Shown in pieces: positions 12,416 to 23,408 of a stretch of DNA of 64,000 nucleotides; positions within the stretch are counted from its first letter, which is position 1, and every line of letters starts with the position of its first letter. Made by a program: the position numbers and the translations under genes. The notes below the pieces were generated by a model, which was not told the origin of the DNA, did not search any database, and saw only the letters and a program-made list of their open reading frames with translations. This DNA comes from Epiperipatus broadwayi (taxonomy: Eukaryota; Onychophora; Udeonychophora; Euonychophora; Peripatidae), in the NCBI GenBank assembly GCA_028023455.1, contig JAQFVV010000055.1, positions 5,426,030-5,490,029 on the forward strand. The letters are read 5' to 3'.

Positions 12416-13069
12416 AAAAACTGAACAACAAATAAACATGGAGCCACTGGAGAGACAGTGATAGAAGAAGAAAGCTCAGATGTGCAAGGGCCTGAAGAGC
12501 AGAAGCCAGTAGCAGTTGAATGTACATTGTAAACTCTTCTAGCAGCAATAAATAAATGTCAGGAAAATAATGACTGAAGAGAAAACAAATGAGAGAATTA
12601 ATAAAAGAAGATGCAACAAATGAAGATGATGAAAGAAGAGATTAACAAATAAAAGAAAATAATGATCGAAGAGATAAAGAAATGAGAGAATTAATGAAAA
12701 AAGAGACAAACAAATGCTAGAAGTTTGTCTTCAAATCAAAGATGAAATGAAATAAATTACTAGGAGTAAAAAAAAACAATCACTTTGCAAGAGATGAGTG
12801 AATGAACAAGTCCAAGAAAAGATGGAGTTCATAGAGAAAACATTGTAGTGTCCAGAAGATGATACATGAAATCATTAGAACCTATCAAGTTCATATGCAG
12901 AAAACAGTTTTAAGCTTGGGAGAATGACTACAGAATCTGGAGTTGAAAGTTGAAGAAAAGATAAGGACCCTTGCACAGGAGGATTCTTCATTAAAAGAAA
13001 TTGTCAATGAAAGCAGAATATAATAAACTGAAAGGGTGTGCAACAACTTGAAGAAAATCTACTCATACT

Positions 13070-13261
13070 ATGGATATGATGGTACAAGGAAAACAGGATG
13101 ATACAGTAGCTAAAAGCCAATGTGGATGTGGTGAAAATCTAAAAAGTATCAATCAATTCTTTAAAAATGAACCATTCAGAGGTGCAGAGGGAGAAACACC
13201 AACAGAGCATGTGGACAGCTTAGAAAGTTATTTTGAGCTGAATACACTAATTAAGAAATAA
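13070..13261 (+). pseudogene. Gypsy-like gag fragment
   Basis: A 63-codon open piece contains a segment like the start of capsid in this group: F-K-N-E-P-F-R-G, then T-E-H-V-D-S-L-E-S-Y-F-E-L-N, where an aromatic residue and an FE-x-N motif are usual. It stops after 63 codons. It belongs to the decayed element at 12.4-15.2 kb. Confidence 0.45.
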
Positions 13262-13389
13262 GTCAACAATTTAAATGGGCTGGCTAAGGAATTTGCTAAT
13301 AAGCAAACTGACTACATCTGGAATACGAAAAGCAAATTTTAAGCCATTTCTGATCTGAGAAAAGACGGGAGACAATAAAGTACCATATC

Positions 13390-13680
13390 GTGCAAGAATT
13401 ACAGGCATTTCTCAGCTGTATGAGATTTTTTTTAAAGGGGAAAGCACATTTAACTCAACCCTTGTATAATTTGTTAAAGAAAGGGCAGAAATGGATTTTG
13501 AAAGCAAAGCATGAAAATGCGTTTAAACAAAATGTCATCAGAAAGTTTATTAGTAATTCTAACTTGGATGTAATTCTATCTTCTGATAAATCAGAATATG
13601 GAGTATGGATGGTTTTAAGCCATGGAGTAGCCAATATTAATTACAAAGTGCAAGCCATTGCTAGAAATTTTTTCAAAAAA
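13390..13680 (+). pseudogene. Gypsy-like RT end and RNase H fragment
   Basis: The translation has ELQAFLSCMRFF, then HLTQPLYNLLKKGQKW, then LDVILSSDKSEYGVWMVLSH. These correspond to the FLG...Y, PLY.LL and TDAS..G.GAVLSQ blocks at the RT/RNase H junction of Ty3/gypsy pol. The catalytic aspartate of the RNase H TDAS block is retained as SSDKS. The frame then enters a tandem repeat and the rest of RNase H is lost. Confidence 0.75.
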
Positions 13681-13948
13681 CAAGATGGCTCCTAATCATC
13701 TAAATCTAGGATCAAAAAACAAGATGGCTCCTAATCATCTAAGTCTAGGATCAAAAAACAAGATGGCTCCTAATCATCTAAGTCTAGGATCAAAAAACAA
13801 GATGGCTCCTAATCATCTAAGTCTAGGATCAAAAAACAAGATGGCTCCTAATCATCTAAGTCTAGGATCAAAAAACAAGATGGCTCCTAATCATCTAAGT
13901 CTAGGATCAAAAAACAAGATGGCTCCTAATCATCTAAGTCTAGGATCT
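13674..13948 (+). repeat. 39-bp minisatellite inside gypsy pol, about 7 units
   Basis: About seven nearly identical units containing AACAAGATGGCTCCTAATC and AAGTCTAGGATC. Because 39 is divisible by three, the array stays open and would add KNKMAPNHLSLGS repeats. Units are almost identical except the first (AAATCTAGG), which suggests recent expansion. Confidence 0.92.
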
Positions 13949-14351
13949 TACATTGGATAAACCTGTTAGATGGATATGATTTTGAATTGAATATCAGAAA
14001 GGAGGTGGGAATTCCAAATAAAAATGAGCCTATGGAAAACTCAGAAGTAATAAATAGCCAGTGTGTTGTTAAATGAACGCTGAATGACCAAGGGATGCAA
14101 CAGTTTATGAATTGGATAATGAAAGTTTTGGCTAAATTGTCTACTGGAAATTCTGTATAAAGTCTTTTGGATATGGAAAGAGGAGCTCTCTGTTTGCAAA
14201 GGATATAAAGTTGTTTTTCTTTTTGGGGGGTGAAAAAAAAATATAATCTATAGGTCCATGGAGGGTTAAAAAAAAAGATGGGGGGAGGGGGTGTGGGGGG
14301 GGGGAAAAAAAAAATAAAAAAAAATTTAAAAAAAACAAAGAAATTTATTGC

Positions 14352-14800
14352 TTGGCCAAATGCTACCAAATCTTGGAACAGAGTGCACATGTATCAAACA
14401 GGACTATCGATCATTTATTCTTGATACTTGTCGATGCATACTCTAAATGGGTGGATTACAAAATTGTAAAGAGTACAAATTCCGAGAAAACTATCTCCAA
14501 ACTATTAGAAGTATTTGTGTACCATGGTTCTCCAGACACTAGTGACAGATAATGGTCCAGAGTTTGTGTCTTCAAGATTCGAAAAGTTTCTAAAAAAAGT
14601 GGCATACCTGCATACTACCCAGAGTCAAATGGTATGGCAAAGAATGCCATACAGCTATTGAAATTGGCACCATGGAAAATTAGTAATTTAAAAGTGGAAG
14701 TGATATTAAATAAAATAGTATTTTTCCAACATTGTACACCATCTACAATAATTGGTAAATCTCTAGCTGAATTGGTGTTTGGCCCAAAATTAAAACACAG
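14352..14800 (+). pseudogene. Gypsy-like integrase core, frameshifted
   Basis: The first frame gives LFLILVDAYSKWVDY, containing the first catalytic aspartate, and STNSEKTISKLLEVF. After a frameshift near 14530 comes VTDNGPEF with the second aspartate, then P-E-S-N-G-M-A-K-N around the position of the third acidic residue, which is lost (usually AE, here AK). TPSTIIGKSLAELVFG then matches the conserved TPH..TG.SPAEL.FG block. Inactive. Confidence 0.8.
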
Positions 14801-15017
14801 TCTATGTTAATGGCAGAGGAACAATACAATATGGCAGAAGTGGATACTTCAATGAAGGCGACAAGATTTGAATAAGAGATCAGCTTAAAAAAATATTCGG
14901 TGAATGGCAAAGTAATTAAATGACTTCTATGCAAGTGATAGAAGTCATTTAGAAAATGGCATTGTTTTGTGATGGCATACTAATCACGTTCACAGACTAT
15001 TTGCATTAAAGCTGCAA

Positions 15018-15206
15018 ATGAATGAGATGTCAAGTAACCCAATTGAAAATAATAACCAGATGAACGATGAGCAAATGAATGATCTGGTAGTGGAAAAAGA
15101 CAATAGCAGAAATATTATGTTAAAGAGAACCGAAAGAATTAAAAGAATTTTACCTCAAAGATTATATTACTTTAGAAAGCAGTCATTTCTGAAGAGGGAG
15201 AGATAA
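15018..15206 (+). pseudogene. Gypsy-like pol C-terminal tail
   Basis: A 62-codon piece ends with LKRTERIKRILPQRL, similar to the basic R-R-S-x-R-x-R-x-P-P tail that closes gypsy pol proteins. Assigned by position and that motif only. Confidence 0.4.
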
Positions 15207-15424
15207 TTCTTGTATTATATATATATATATTGGAAATAAAGTTTTCTATTTGTTATTTGTAGTGTTATGCCAATTTCCCATGAAAAGAAAAGAAAACAAG
15301 TTGAACAAAAAAGTAGAAGAATAAGACAAAGATCAATGTTTGTATTTTTATATTGGACTATTTCCATCATCTAATATGTGTGTTGAATGTCTTTAGAAAA
15401 GTGTAATTTTATTTAAATATTCCA

Positions 15425-15600
15425 AATACATTCAACTGTTAGTAATATCACAGTAAACAGGTTAGTATATGCACCAACTGTTAGTAATATCGCAGCAAAC
15501 AGGTTAGTATATATACCAACTGTTAGTAATATCGCAGCAAACAGGTTAGTACATGCACCAACTGTTAGTAATATCGCAGCAAACAGGTTAGTATATGCAC
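15425..15600. repeat. 42-bp tandem repeat in left arm of family A
   Basis: Four units each contain CAACTGTTAGTAATATCGC and AGCAAACAGGTTAGTA. The right arm has just one equivalent, so the expansion happened after the foldback formed. Confidence 0.9.
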
Positions 15601-15767
15601 AAGTTTCGAGAGGTATTTTTCTCCCCTCTTCAGGAGTTGCTGGCCTGACCAGTGGTAGTATTTGCATGGGATTTGAACCTGGGTCCTTACACTCTAGCAT
15701 TATCTTAAAATTCAAGAATCTAAGGACCTGGGTTCGAATCCCATGCTAGTATTGTCACGGGTCAGGC

Positions 15768-15825
15768 CAGCAACACCTGAAGAAGAGGGGAGGAAAATAC
15801 CTCGAAACTTGTGCATATACTAACC
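15768..15825 (+). ncRNA. Hammerhead-like motif with minimal stem III, family A right arm
   Basis: CTGAAGA at 15777-15783, stem II GAGG/CCTC with one extra A on its 5' side, GAAA at 15804-15807, then CTT and GTG. Stem I CAC pairs with GTG only. Stem III is reduced to about one pair, like the truncated-stem-III variants described from Penelope-like elements. The left arm (minus strand, about 15598-15650) carries a second, opposed copy. Confidence 0.45.
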
Positions 15826-16199
15826 TGTTTGCTGTGATATTACTAACAGTTGAATGTATTTGGAATATTTAAATAAAATTAAACTTTTCTAAAGACATTC
15901 AATACACATATTCGATGATGGAAATAGTCCAATATAAAAATACAGCTGGAACACCATCATCACAAACCTTCAGGAAACAAATATCATGTTTGTATTTAAG
16001 CTTTGGACTGCGAGCTGCTGAGTATTCAACCCATATAGAATAGTATGATTGGGACCGGATTTTCTTGGTGAATTTCCCTACCATAATCCTAAAGCAAACC
16101 TACAGAAAATTTCAGAACACACAGTAGATGAGGCCTAAGCAAGTTGAATATTGAAATCTCTATGACAAGTTTTTTTTTTGTTATAATTGTTGGCATATA

Positions 16200-17095
16200 C
16201 AGTTGCAATTTTTTTTAAATCGGAGTTTGAATCCAGGCTTAATGAACATTGATACTGCTATGCCAAGATTTTCTGGCATCATTACTGCATGCATCTGCAA
16301 TATCTTAACTTGAGATTTGAGTTTAGATTTGATGGACTTTGAAGAAAGTCCTGATCAGATTTATCCTGAAACTAACATGCCAAGACTTCCTGACATTGTT
16401 AGGTTATATGACTGCCATATATTCAAATTAGGAGTCACAATCAGATCAGATAAACTTTGAAACCGTCATGCTAACAGCATAATTAATGCATGCACCATAT
16501 TTGTTCTCAAGTTTGAGTTCAGGTCAGATGAAATTTAAACCAATATGGAAAGTCTTCTGATTTAGTACATACAACTGCCATAACATCTTCCTGGGTTTGA
16601 ATCAAGACCATATGAACCTTCAAACCACTACATCAAAACTTGCTTTTAATATATAAATGCTATGTCATCAACTGGGATGTATGCTCAGGCTAAATGAACT
16701 TTGAAACCACTGCCATTACTTTATTGCATAATTATTAGCATATATGCTACCATGCCCTCAACCTGCTAGTTTGAATTCAGGCCAAATGAAGTTTGAAGTA
16801 ATCGTGCCAAGTCTTGGCATAATGAATTCAAAGTTCATCTGAGTCTAAATTTGAATTTGTTTTAGAATATTGCAGATGTATAACTGTACCAGGAAGTCTT
16901 TGTATAGTGATTTTAAGATACACCTGTCTTGGATACAACCCCCAGATTGAAGACATAGTAAAACTCATGCTAACACTTGGCATAATTAATGCTTATACCA
17001 TATTTATCCTCAAGTTGGGAGTTTTGAATTCAGATCAGGTAAAATTTAAAACCAATATGGCAAGTTTTTTGACTTAGTACATACAAATGTTGTAT
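16200..17095. repeat. Diverged tandem array, about 90-110 bp units
   Basis: Roughly nine degenerate units share TTTGAATTCAGGCCAAATGA, CTTTGAAACCACTG, GCCAAGTCTTCTGG and ATGCATACATCTGCCATAT type strings. No coding potential. Function unknown. Confidence 0.6.
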
Positions 17096-17099
17096 GTAC

Positions 17100-17785
17100 G
17101 GATTTATATTTTATTTTATTGATTGATAATATTGACTTAAATATTTTATACTTTAATCATATTGTTATACAATTATTGGCTTTAAGTTTTGCCAATAAAG
17201 GCTCTGTAATATTAAGATTTATAATTCTGATAAGAGTTGCAGGCAATAATAAAACAGATCAATTGGTTTTGATAGAGATTATTAATTGGTTTAATTTAAA
17301 CAATTTATTGTATTTTTATTATAAAATCAGCATAATAAAAATTTAATTTTTTTTATTTGATGACTATGATGGAGTCATGAATATGCTGTATCTAATTATG
17401 TCACTTTAATATTCAAAGAAAAATATATACAAACAAACAAATAAATCATTAAAATCTACAAATTTTATATTCTAGCGGTCTTTTTTTTTTCTTTGCTATA
17501 CACAGCTATGTATAATGATAAAATTTCTTTAATTTATGTTGAAAGTATATACATTTTATTTTTTCTTTATTATTCTGCCTGAATTTGATGTACAGTAGAT
17601 CGCATAACTTATTTTCTAATAGTAATGTTAGAAGTTTTACAAATTACTTTATTTTAAAAATAAAAATACACTAGTTTTTTTTTTTCTTTTTGCTTAGGTG
17701 AATGCATAAATGAACACACACTTAGTAAAATACATGTAAATATGCCTTCCTCAATTTCAATCCCAAAAATGTCAATCTACATGGA
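17100..17785. other. AT-rich spacer, no gene seen
   Basis: Low-complexity AT-rich sequence, with an open frame near 17.1-17.3 kb that has no domain. Confidence 0.4.
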
Positions 17786-17790
17786 CCACT

Positions 17791-18067
17791 AAACATTACA
17801 TGATCACCATTTCTTAAGCTTATACAAGCTGTTTATACAGAGGCTAAACTTTCCATACAGTAGCACCACCAGTGCAAGTCTGAGTAATCAATGGATCTAA
17901 GTGTAGTGCTCTCATATCCAAGGCTCCTCACTGGTGAAAACGACAAGCTCGAAACTAGTCTGGGGCTATTGGATGAGTAGGTACTAGATAGGGATTTATG
18001 CAAAACTTTCTTGCATTCATTGATTACTTTGGTTTGCACTGGTGGTGCTACTGTATGGAGAGTATAG
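17791..18067 (+). mobile_element. Family B foldback element, copy 2
   Basis: Begins with the AAACATTACATGATCACC leader found in other copies. Inverted ends TTTCCATACAGTAGCACC and GGTGCTACTGTATGGAGA frame the centre. The hammerhead core reads CTGGTGA (17931-17937), with the invariant A6 changed to G, so this copy should not cleave. Confidence 0.75.
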
Positions 18068-18069
18068 TC

Positions 18070-18580
18070 TGTGTATTCTTCATGGAATGAGATGGCATAA
18101 ACAAAAGTTAAGGTGGATGGTTTATCACCAACCCACATTTACAGCATTAATAAGAAAGAAAATAGTATTCAATTTTCAAATAAGGGGAAGAGTTAAAATC
18201 TAATTTAAATAATTATAACAATTATTTCTCAATAAATAAGGCAGCACACCTAGCCAATCAGATTTAGCTTTGATTCTAGTGCAACACATTGAAAGCACAC
18301 TTAGCTGTATCTAAAAAGAAAATAACTTTTTCAGTTGATGGACATTAAAAAGTTATGCTAATTTATTAATTATATATTTTTTTAATTTTCTTTATACATA
18401 TAAAAAAAGCATTTGTGATATATATATATATATATGTGCATGTTGAAAAGTACTGTGCATTCGCAGTTCAATAAACAATACATGTTCTAATCAATGTTTA
18501 TCAACAAATATTGAACTGTTATATGATAAATATGTTTAATGGGAGTTGCTTAGAATAAAATATAGCATAGTTTATGGCTT
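18070..18580. other. AT-rich spacer with a TA microsatellite
   Basis: Contains an alternating TA run near 18418-18435 and nothing else recognisable. Confidence 0.4.
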
Positions 18581-18584
18581 CATA

Positions 18585-18840
18585 TTATAATTTAAGTCAT
18601 CATCAACCATTATCAATCCACTGCAGGATGAAAGTCTCCAAGTTTAATCCATCTCTCATCTTTAGCTTCTCTTCTCCACATCACCCCTGCACACTTTCTT
18701 ATTTCATCCATCCATCTCACATGTGGTCTCTTTCTGGGTCTTATACAATCTCTTGGAATCCTGTTTAAAATTTCAATTGTCTACCTATTATCTCTTCTCT
18801 CTAGCAATATGCCCAGCCCAACTCCACTTCAATCTTAATT
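18585..18840 (-). pseudogene. RTE-like LINE C-terminus, minus strand
   Basis: Minus-strand translation gives K-L-R-L-K-W-S-W-A-G-H-I-A-R-R, then a PRKRPHVRWMDEIRKC block and V-M-W-R-R-E-A, the conserved end of RTE-type ORFs. It matches the copies at 40.8, 43.1 and 47.6 kb. One stop interrupts it. Confidence 0.75.
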
Positions 18841-18859
18841 TGCTAAATAATAAACTTTA

Positions 18860-19875
18860 AGTGTAATTGCCTCTTCTGAAAATATAAACATTAAATTTTT
18901 TATTTACAGTTATGTACTATTATAAATATTTTATGTATCTAGTATAAATTCACTTTATTAATAACAATATAAAACTTTAAAATATAGGAATACACTTATT
19001 TTTTTATCAATGCAAAACTTTTGTAAGTCAATAATTAAACAACATATTCTAAATTTTTTTTCTTCCTACTTAGCAATTAAAGGTAATCTTTTTAAAAAAT
19101 CTAAAAGACTGAAAAAGTTTTTCATCTACTGTTTCTTCTATCACATATTGCTTCCACTTAGCAGTTGGACATAATCTATTTTAAGAATCTAAACGCCTTC
19201 AGTTATTCTTTCTTCAATGATTTTACTCCCCTTCATTTAGTAATTTATGAATTCGTTTTAAAGATTAATTATAGCTTTAATCATGAAAAAAATATATATT
19301 GGTCCAGTGATGAGATTTCACATACGTATTAGGCCAGCAATAATTTTCTAATCTTATAGTCTAAGAAAATAATATCTATATGGGAGTTTTTAATAGATCA
19401 ATTGAAGATTTATTTGGAAAAATGACATAACTTTATTTACAGAAAATGATATAAATATTTACAAACACATTTGCATGTTTTGTGAGAAATTATCATCCAT
19501 CATCTAAAATGAAAAAGATTTTTTATTTTGAAAAATGGCCACCCATAGGGAAACAAGCATGCATTTAATGTTTTTGCAAGAAATGAACAGTCCAAATTTA
19601 TTACAAGTGGTAACCAAATAAAATATATATATATAACTGCAATTCTGACCATTTATAAAATATTTCAGAAAAAAAAATACTATGCACCTTCATTTTGGCA
19701 AGAATTAAGGACAGACAGTAAATTATGTGTACAATTCCTTTCATCAGATCATTAATTACTCATGCTATCATTCTTTCATAACATCACAACAGTTTAAATT
19801 GTAAAATTAGTAGCAAAATCAAAATTTTGATTAATAACTTTCTTCTCATTGGAATATTATCTAATATTCACTTAC
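18860..19875. other. AT-rich spacer, no gene seen
   Basis: Nothing recognisable. Confidence 0.4.
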
Positions 19876-19890
19876 AAAATTAGTTCATTT

Positions 19891-19994
19891 TGTCAAGCGT
19901 TGGTGGTCGAATGGTCAGCACAGCTGTCTTACAAGCAGTTGTTCCAGGTTTGTGTGTTTGCTTCCCAGCTGATGCTTTGACACATGGAAAAAAA
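19891..19994 (+). mobile_element. tRNA-derived SINE, copy 2
   Basis: Same unit as the SINE near 6.7 kb (TGTCAAGCGTTGGTGGTC, CAGCTGTCTTACAAGCAG), ending in a short A-tail. It is flanked by perfect 13-bp duplications ATTAGTTCATTTT at 19879-19891 and 19995-20007. The B box has decayed (GTTTGTGTGTTTGC). The duplication shows LINE-type insertion. Confidence 0.88.
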
Positions 19995-20009
19995 ATTAGT
20001 TCATTTTCT

Positions 20010-20555
20010 TTTTAAAAGATTGTAAAGGTGTTTAATTCAAACTTTCTATACACATATGTTTGTACCAGCAACTTTCATCACTATCGGACTAATATGTAAA
20101 TACTGTACAAAATATATATAAAAATTCAGGAACACTTATTCACTTAAATGCACTAAAAAAAAATAACGCACTAAAAAGTAAAAAATAATTTTTCTTCTGC
20201 TTTTGTAAATAGAAGCATGGGTCAGATGATCAAAGAATCAATCAAAATAAACTTATAACTAATGTCCACTTTATTGCATCAATATCGATCTACTTGACAG
20301 CTAATGGATAGATTAGCATTGATATGAAAAAGTGGGTGTTAGTTGCAAGTTTATTTTAAATGATTATTCAGGACTCAGACTTGTGAATATCTAAACATAA
20401 TTGTTTCATGCTTTTATTTATTAAAGCTGAAGAAAATTTATTTATTATATATAAAATAAAAAAAGAAATACTTTTACTTACATAAGTCCACTAAAAAATA
20501 ATTTTCTTCAACTTTCATGAATAAAAGCATGCTTTGATCACCATTTTCTATCCTT
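20010..20555. other. AT-rich spacer, no gene seen
   Basis: Nothing recognisable. Confidence 0.4.
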
Positions 20556-20560
20556 ACATA

Positions 20561-20880
20561 AACTTTCCATACAGTAGTGCCACCTAGTCCAAGCTATAGC
20601 AGACAATAGATGCAAGATTTATGTATAAAATCCCTACCTAGTGCCTACCCATCCAATATTCCCAGACTAGTTTGTAGATAAAACGGTGACTGTTGAAGGG
20701 TTGCTTTAGATCTAGGTGAAGTGCTCTTAGATTCAAGGCTCCTCACTGGTGACAACCACAAGCTAGAAAACTAATCTAAAGATAGGGATGAGTAGGCACT
20801 AGATAGAAATTTTTTGCACAAACCTTGCATCCACTGATTTCTATGGTCTCTACTAGGTGGCACTATTATATGGGGAGTTT
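20561..20880. mobile_element. Family B foldback element, copy 3, long arms
   Basis: Inverted arms of about 120 bp run from AAACTTTCCATACAGTAGTG through CCCTACCTAGTGCC to the centre and back to ATATGGGGAGTTT. The right arm has a decayed hammerhead region (CTGGTGA near 20746, then AGAAAACTAATC). Confidence 0.75.
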
Positions 20881-20884
20881 TATA

Positions 20885-21570
20885 CTTTTAATAAAAGTAT
20901 GAGGTGATTATATTTAGAAATTCACAAAGGAATCTGAATTACAATACACTGATTATAAAAATAGAAAATACTATTATATCATATAGTCTTCATTATTGAT
21001 AAGGTACTATGGGCTACCGAACTCAATAATTATCTTTAAATTTTGGTTACTTTATATAATCACTAATAAAATAGTGTAAATAGAACATTCATAATTTGAA
21101 AACTTCTATTTATTAGTCTAGAATTACAAATGTAACCGTTAACATTTTACAAATAAATAGAGTAATATTAATATAATTAAAATTAAAGGATAAAGCAAGG
21201 GGGGGGTCCATGTTTATATTGTTATATCTTGTTTATCTTTGTTTTTCTTTTTGTTTAAAAAAATCTTTTAACTAAATTTTCATTCATTTTCCAGTTTACT
21301 TCTATTTACATACCTTGTTTATCCAAAAATAGGATCTGGTTGTATATTAATTTTTGCTCCAAAACATAGCTTAGGGTTTATTTTCAGGGAATGTCTTTTT
21401 TTTTTTATGTACAAAAATTTACATTTATTCAATATTACTACCATAATCTCAACAGCACGTAAATAACTTTTACTACTGCTTAAATATATAATATTTAGGA
21501 TTATAAACACAAAATATTCTTGATCTATACAAGAATATTAATAGTTATTTCTGTGCTGCTGAAATTAGTA
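20885..21570. other. AT-rich spacer, no gene seen
   Basis: G-run near 21200 and T-run near 21390. No gene recognised. Confidence 0.4.
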
Positions 21571-21573
21571 ATA

Positions 21574-22768
21574 CACCTGGGTCTCATTTTACGTGATAGA
21601 TAGGTTCCTCAGAAAGCACGCGCAAACGAAATCATGCAAAAATAGATGTAACTTACATTGAAAAGGGGGGGTGCGGTCTGTGATTTTTCAAAATTCGCGT
21701 AAAAGCAAAGCACCAACGTAAAATTACTCTAAAATTTGCGCAAAAAAAAAATAAGGAAATAAAATATGACTAATAAAAAACTTCAAACTTGAAAAAAAAT
21801 GATACAAGACAAACTTTTTTTAACTATAATATTTAATTTTATTCAAAATAATATATTTTTATGCATAATTTACAGTACAGTAATTTAAATTTTTTTATAC
21901 AAGTTTTAATTATTATCGCTATTTGCCCAAAAAGACGTTCGTTAGCAAACTAGTAAAAAATCAGATTCTCATGTGATGTGATGCGATGTATTTGGCTTTT
22001 TAAACGAAGTCAAGAATATCTCAGCAATTATTCTCACAAGAGGAAATACAACTAGCGCCAAGTTCACTCTCATGTTGTGTTAATGGTTTTCTTTGACGAC
22101 GACGATGATTTTATTAATTGTTTATGAACTTAGACTTATGATAATAAAAAGACATTTATTCACCACTGCTGGGGAAAATTTAATTAAAACTAACAACTAA
22201 AAATTAAATTCTTATTTTTGTCTTTAATTTTCAATTCCGTTTAAAAATCAAATTTCGTTTTACATCACATTAATTTCAAGTCGCCCGTAAGTAATTTTTA
22301 AATTGTTAATTCAATTAAAAATCAGATTTTAATTTTTAATTGTGCCCACTGCTATTACTGACCTTTTAAAAATAAACTTGTGGACACTAAATGATTAATA
22401 ATTGATCACGTTCTTTTTTAAAAAGCAGAAACAATGTGATTTAAAATGCAAAATTAACATGCACAATGTTTGAACAAATTTACTTTATAATCTTGTAAAA
22501 TTTAATGTGTGTATACATAAAATGTGCAAATCATGATTTTAATTTCATTATTGCATAAAATCTTACTATTATAAAGCACTGAAAATATTGAAATTACTAA
22601 GATGAAAGTCGAATTCCAATGATGTTCTGTTACTTTCAATATAATGTAAGTGCGCGAAATTTATTATTTAAAGTAATAGCGCATTATCGGACTTCGACTT
22701 CCGGTTAAAGACGATCGCGTAACTTCAAAATCGTGTTAAATAAGTCCGTGTAAAAAGAGACCCAGGTG
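21574..22768. mobile_element. 1195-bp non-autonomous DNA transposon with TA duplication
   Basis: Ends CACCTGGGTCTCATTTTACG (left) and GTAAAAAGAGACCCAGGTG (right) are imperfect inverted repeats of about 22 bp, each flanked by TA. TA duplication points to Tc1/mariner/pogo-type transposition, and the CG-containing TTTTACGTGA-type ends resemble pogo/Tigger MITEs. No transposase frame remains. The CpG-rich ends differ clearly from the neighbouring DNA. Confidence 0.78.
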
Positions 22769-22904
22769 TATTTAATTTAAAATAAGAAAACTAAGTCATA
22801 CATCACATGACTTAATTATCTTGTATTTACAAATGTAATATAATGATTGTGCTAATGCTGCAAGAGAAAGCATTTGAAATCTATCTAGAATTATTCCTAT
22901 CTCC

Positions 22905-22962
22905 AAACTGGTTTTGAGCTAATGACTCTTGTCAGTGAGATATTAGGACATTCAGGCACTAG
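22905..22962 (-). ncRNA. Decayed hammerhead-like motif, family C left arm
   Basis: Minus strand: CTGACAA, stem II GAG/CTC, AAAAC, CCAGTT, TGG. Two core bases differ from consensus (G8 to A, G12 to A). Both changes are what CpG deamination of CTGACGA and CGAAAC would give, so it was probably a functional core once. Confidence 0.45.
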
Positions 22963-23357
22963 ATCTAAACAAACTCAAGCCCAGCATTTGTCATGTATTT
23001 AACTATTAAGTAAAAAATCTGAAATTTTAGGACATCTATATGTCTTCAAATCCAGCTCAAAAAATCTTGTTTAGAGCTATTAGAATGCTCATTACATTAC
23101 ATTTGTAAATACAAGCTAATTAAGTCATGATGTATGATGGTTTCCTTACTATTATAGTTTTGGCTTTTAAGGCTTTGGTGATATTATATTGCTAAGGCTA
23201 TTAAAAATTTGGTTCAGTTCCATATGGTGATATAAGTTAGATAGCTGAATTTAAAGACACCAAAATGCCTGAAAATTTCAAATTTTCTACTTAATAATTA
23301 ACTATTCGATAAATGCTTGACTTGAGTTTGTATTTTAGATCTAGTATCTGAATGTCC

Positions 23358-23408
23358 TAGTGTCTCACTGAAGAGAGCCATTAGCTCAAAACCGGTTTGG
23401 GTGTAGGG
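23358..23408 (+). ncRNA. Hammerhead-like motif, family C right arm
   Basis: CTGAAGA at 23368-23374, stem II GAGC/GCTC with loop CATTA and the canonical G10.1-C11.1 pair, AAAA in place of GAAA (23388-23391), stem III AC-CG-GT, cleavage triplet GTT ending at 23397. Stem I CTCA pairs with TGGG. One core change (G12 to A, CpG-type) separates it from consensus. Confidence 0.5.

Larger units (their letters stand above)
12420..15230 (+). mobile_element. Decayed Ty3/gypsy-like LTR retrotransposon
   Basis: Pieces appear in the canonical order gag, reverse transcriptase/RNase H, integrase, C-terminal tail, in different frames and with many stops. The internal region starts with a purine-rich gag-like stretch and ends with a SERIRK-like basic tail. 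No pair of LTRs was recognised around it. The order RT-RNaseH before integrase separates it from Ty1/copia. A 39-bp minisatellite interrupts pol. It cannot encode a full polyprotein. Confidence 0.75.
15350..15945. mobile_element. Family A foldback element, copy 1
   Basis: Two inverted arms start at ATTGGACTATTTCCATCATC and end at GATGGAAATAGTCCAATAT. Both contain ATTCAATACACATAT-like, AACTGTTAGTAATATC-like and hammerhead-like sequence. Both also hold a polymerase III B-box-like GGTTCGAATCCCATG, facing opposite ways. The left arm is lengthened by four 42-bp tandem units. It lies directly 3' of the gypsy-like remnant. Confidence 0.8.

Noticed and set aside
13658-13960. 100-codon frame of 13-residue repeats as a possible repetitive protein gene
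   Set aside because: It is the 39-bp minisatellite read through inside a dead retroelement, with no separate start context or promoter.
13926-14390. 154-codon minus-strand frame
   Set aside because: It runs antisense through the gypsy integrase region and a G/A-run that reads as Pro/Phe repeats. It is a shadow.
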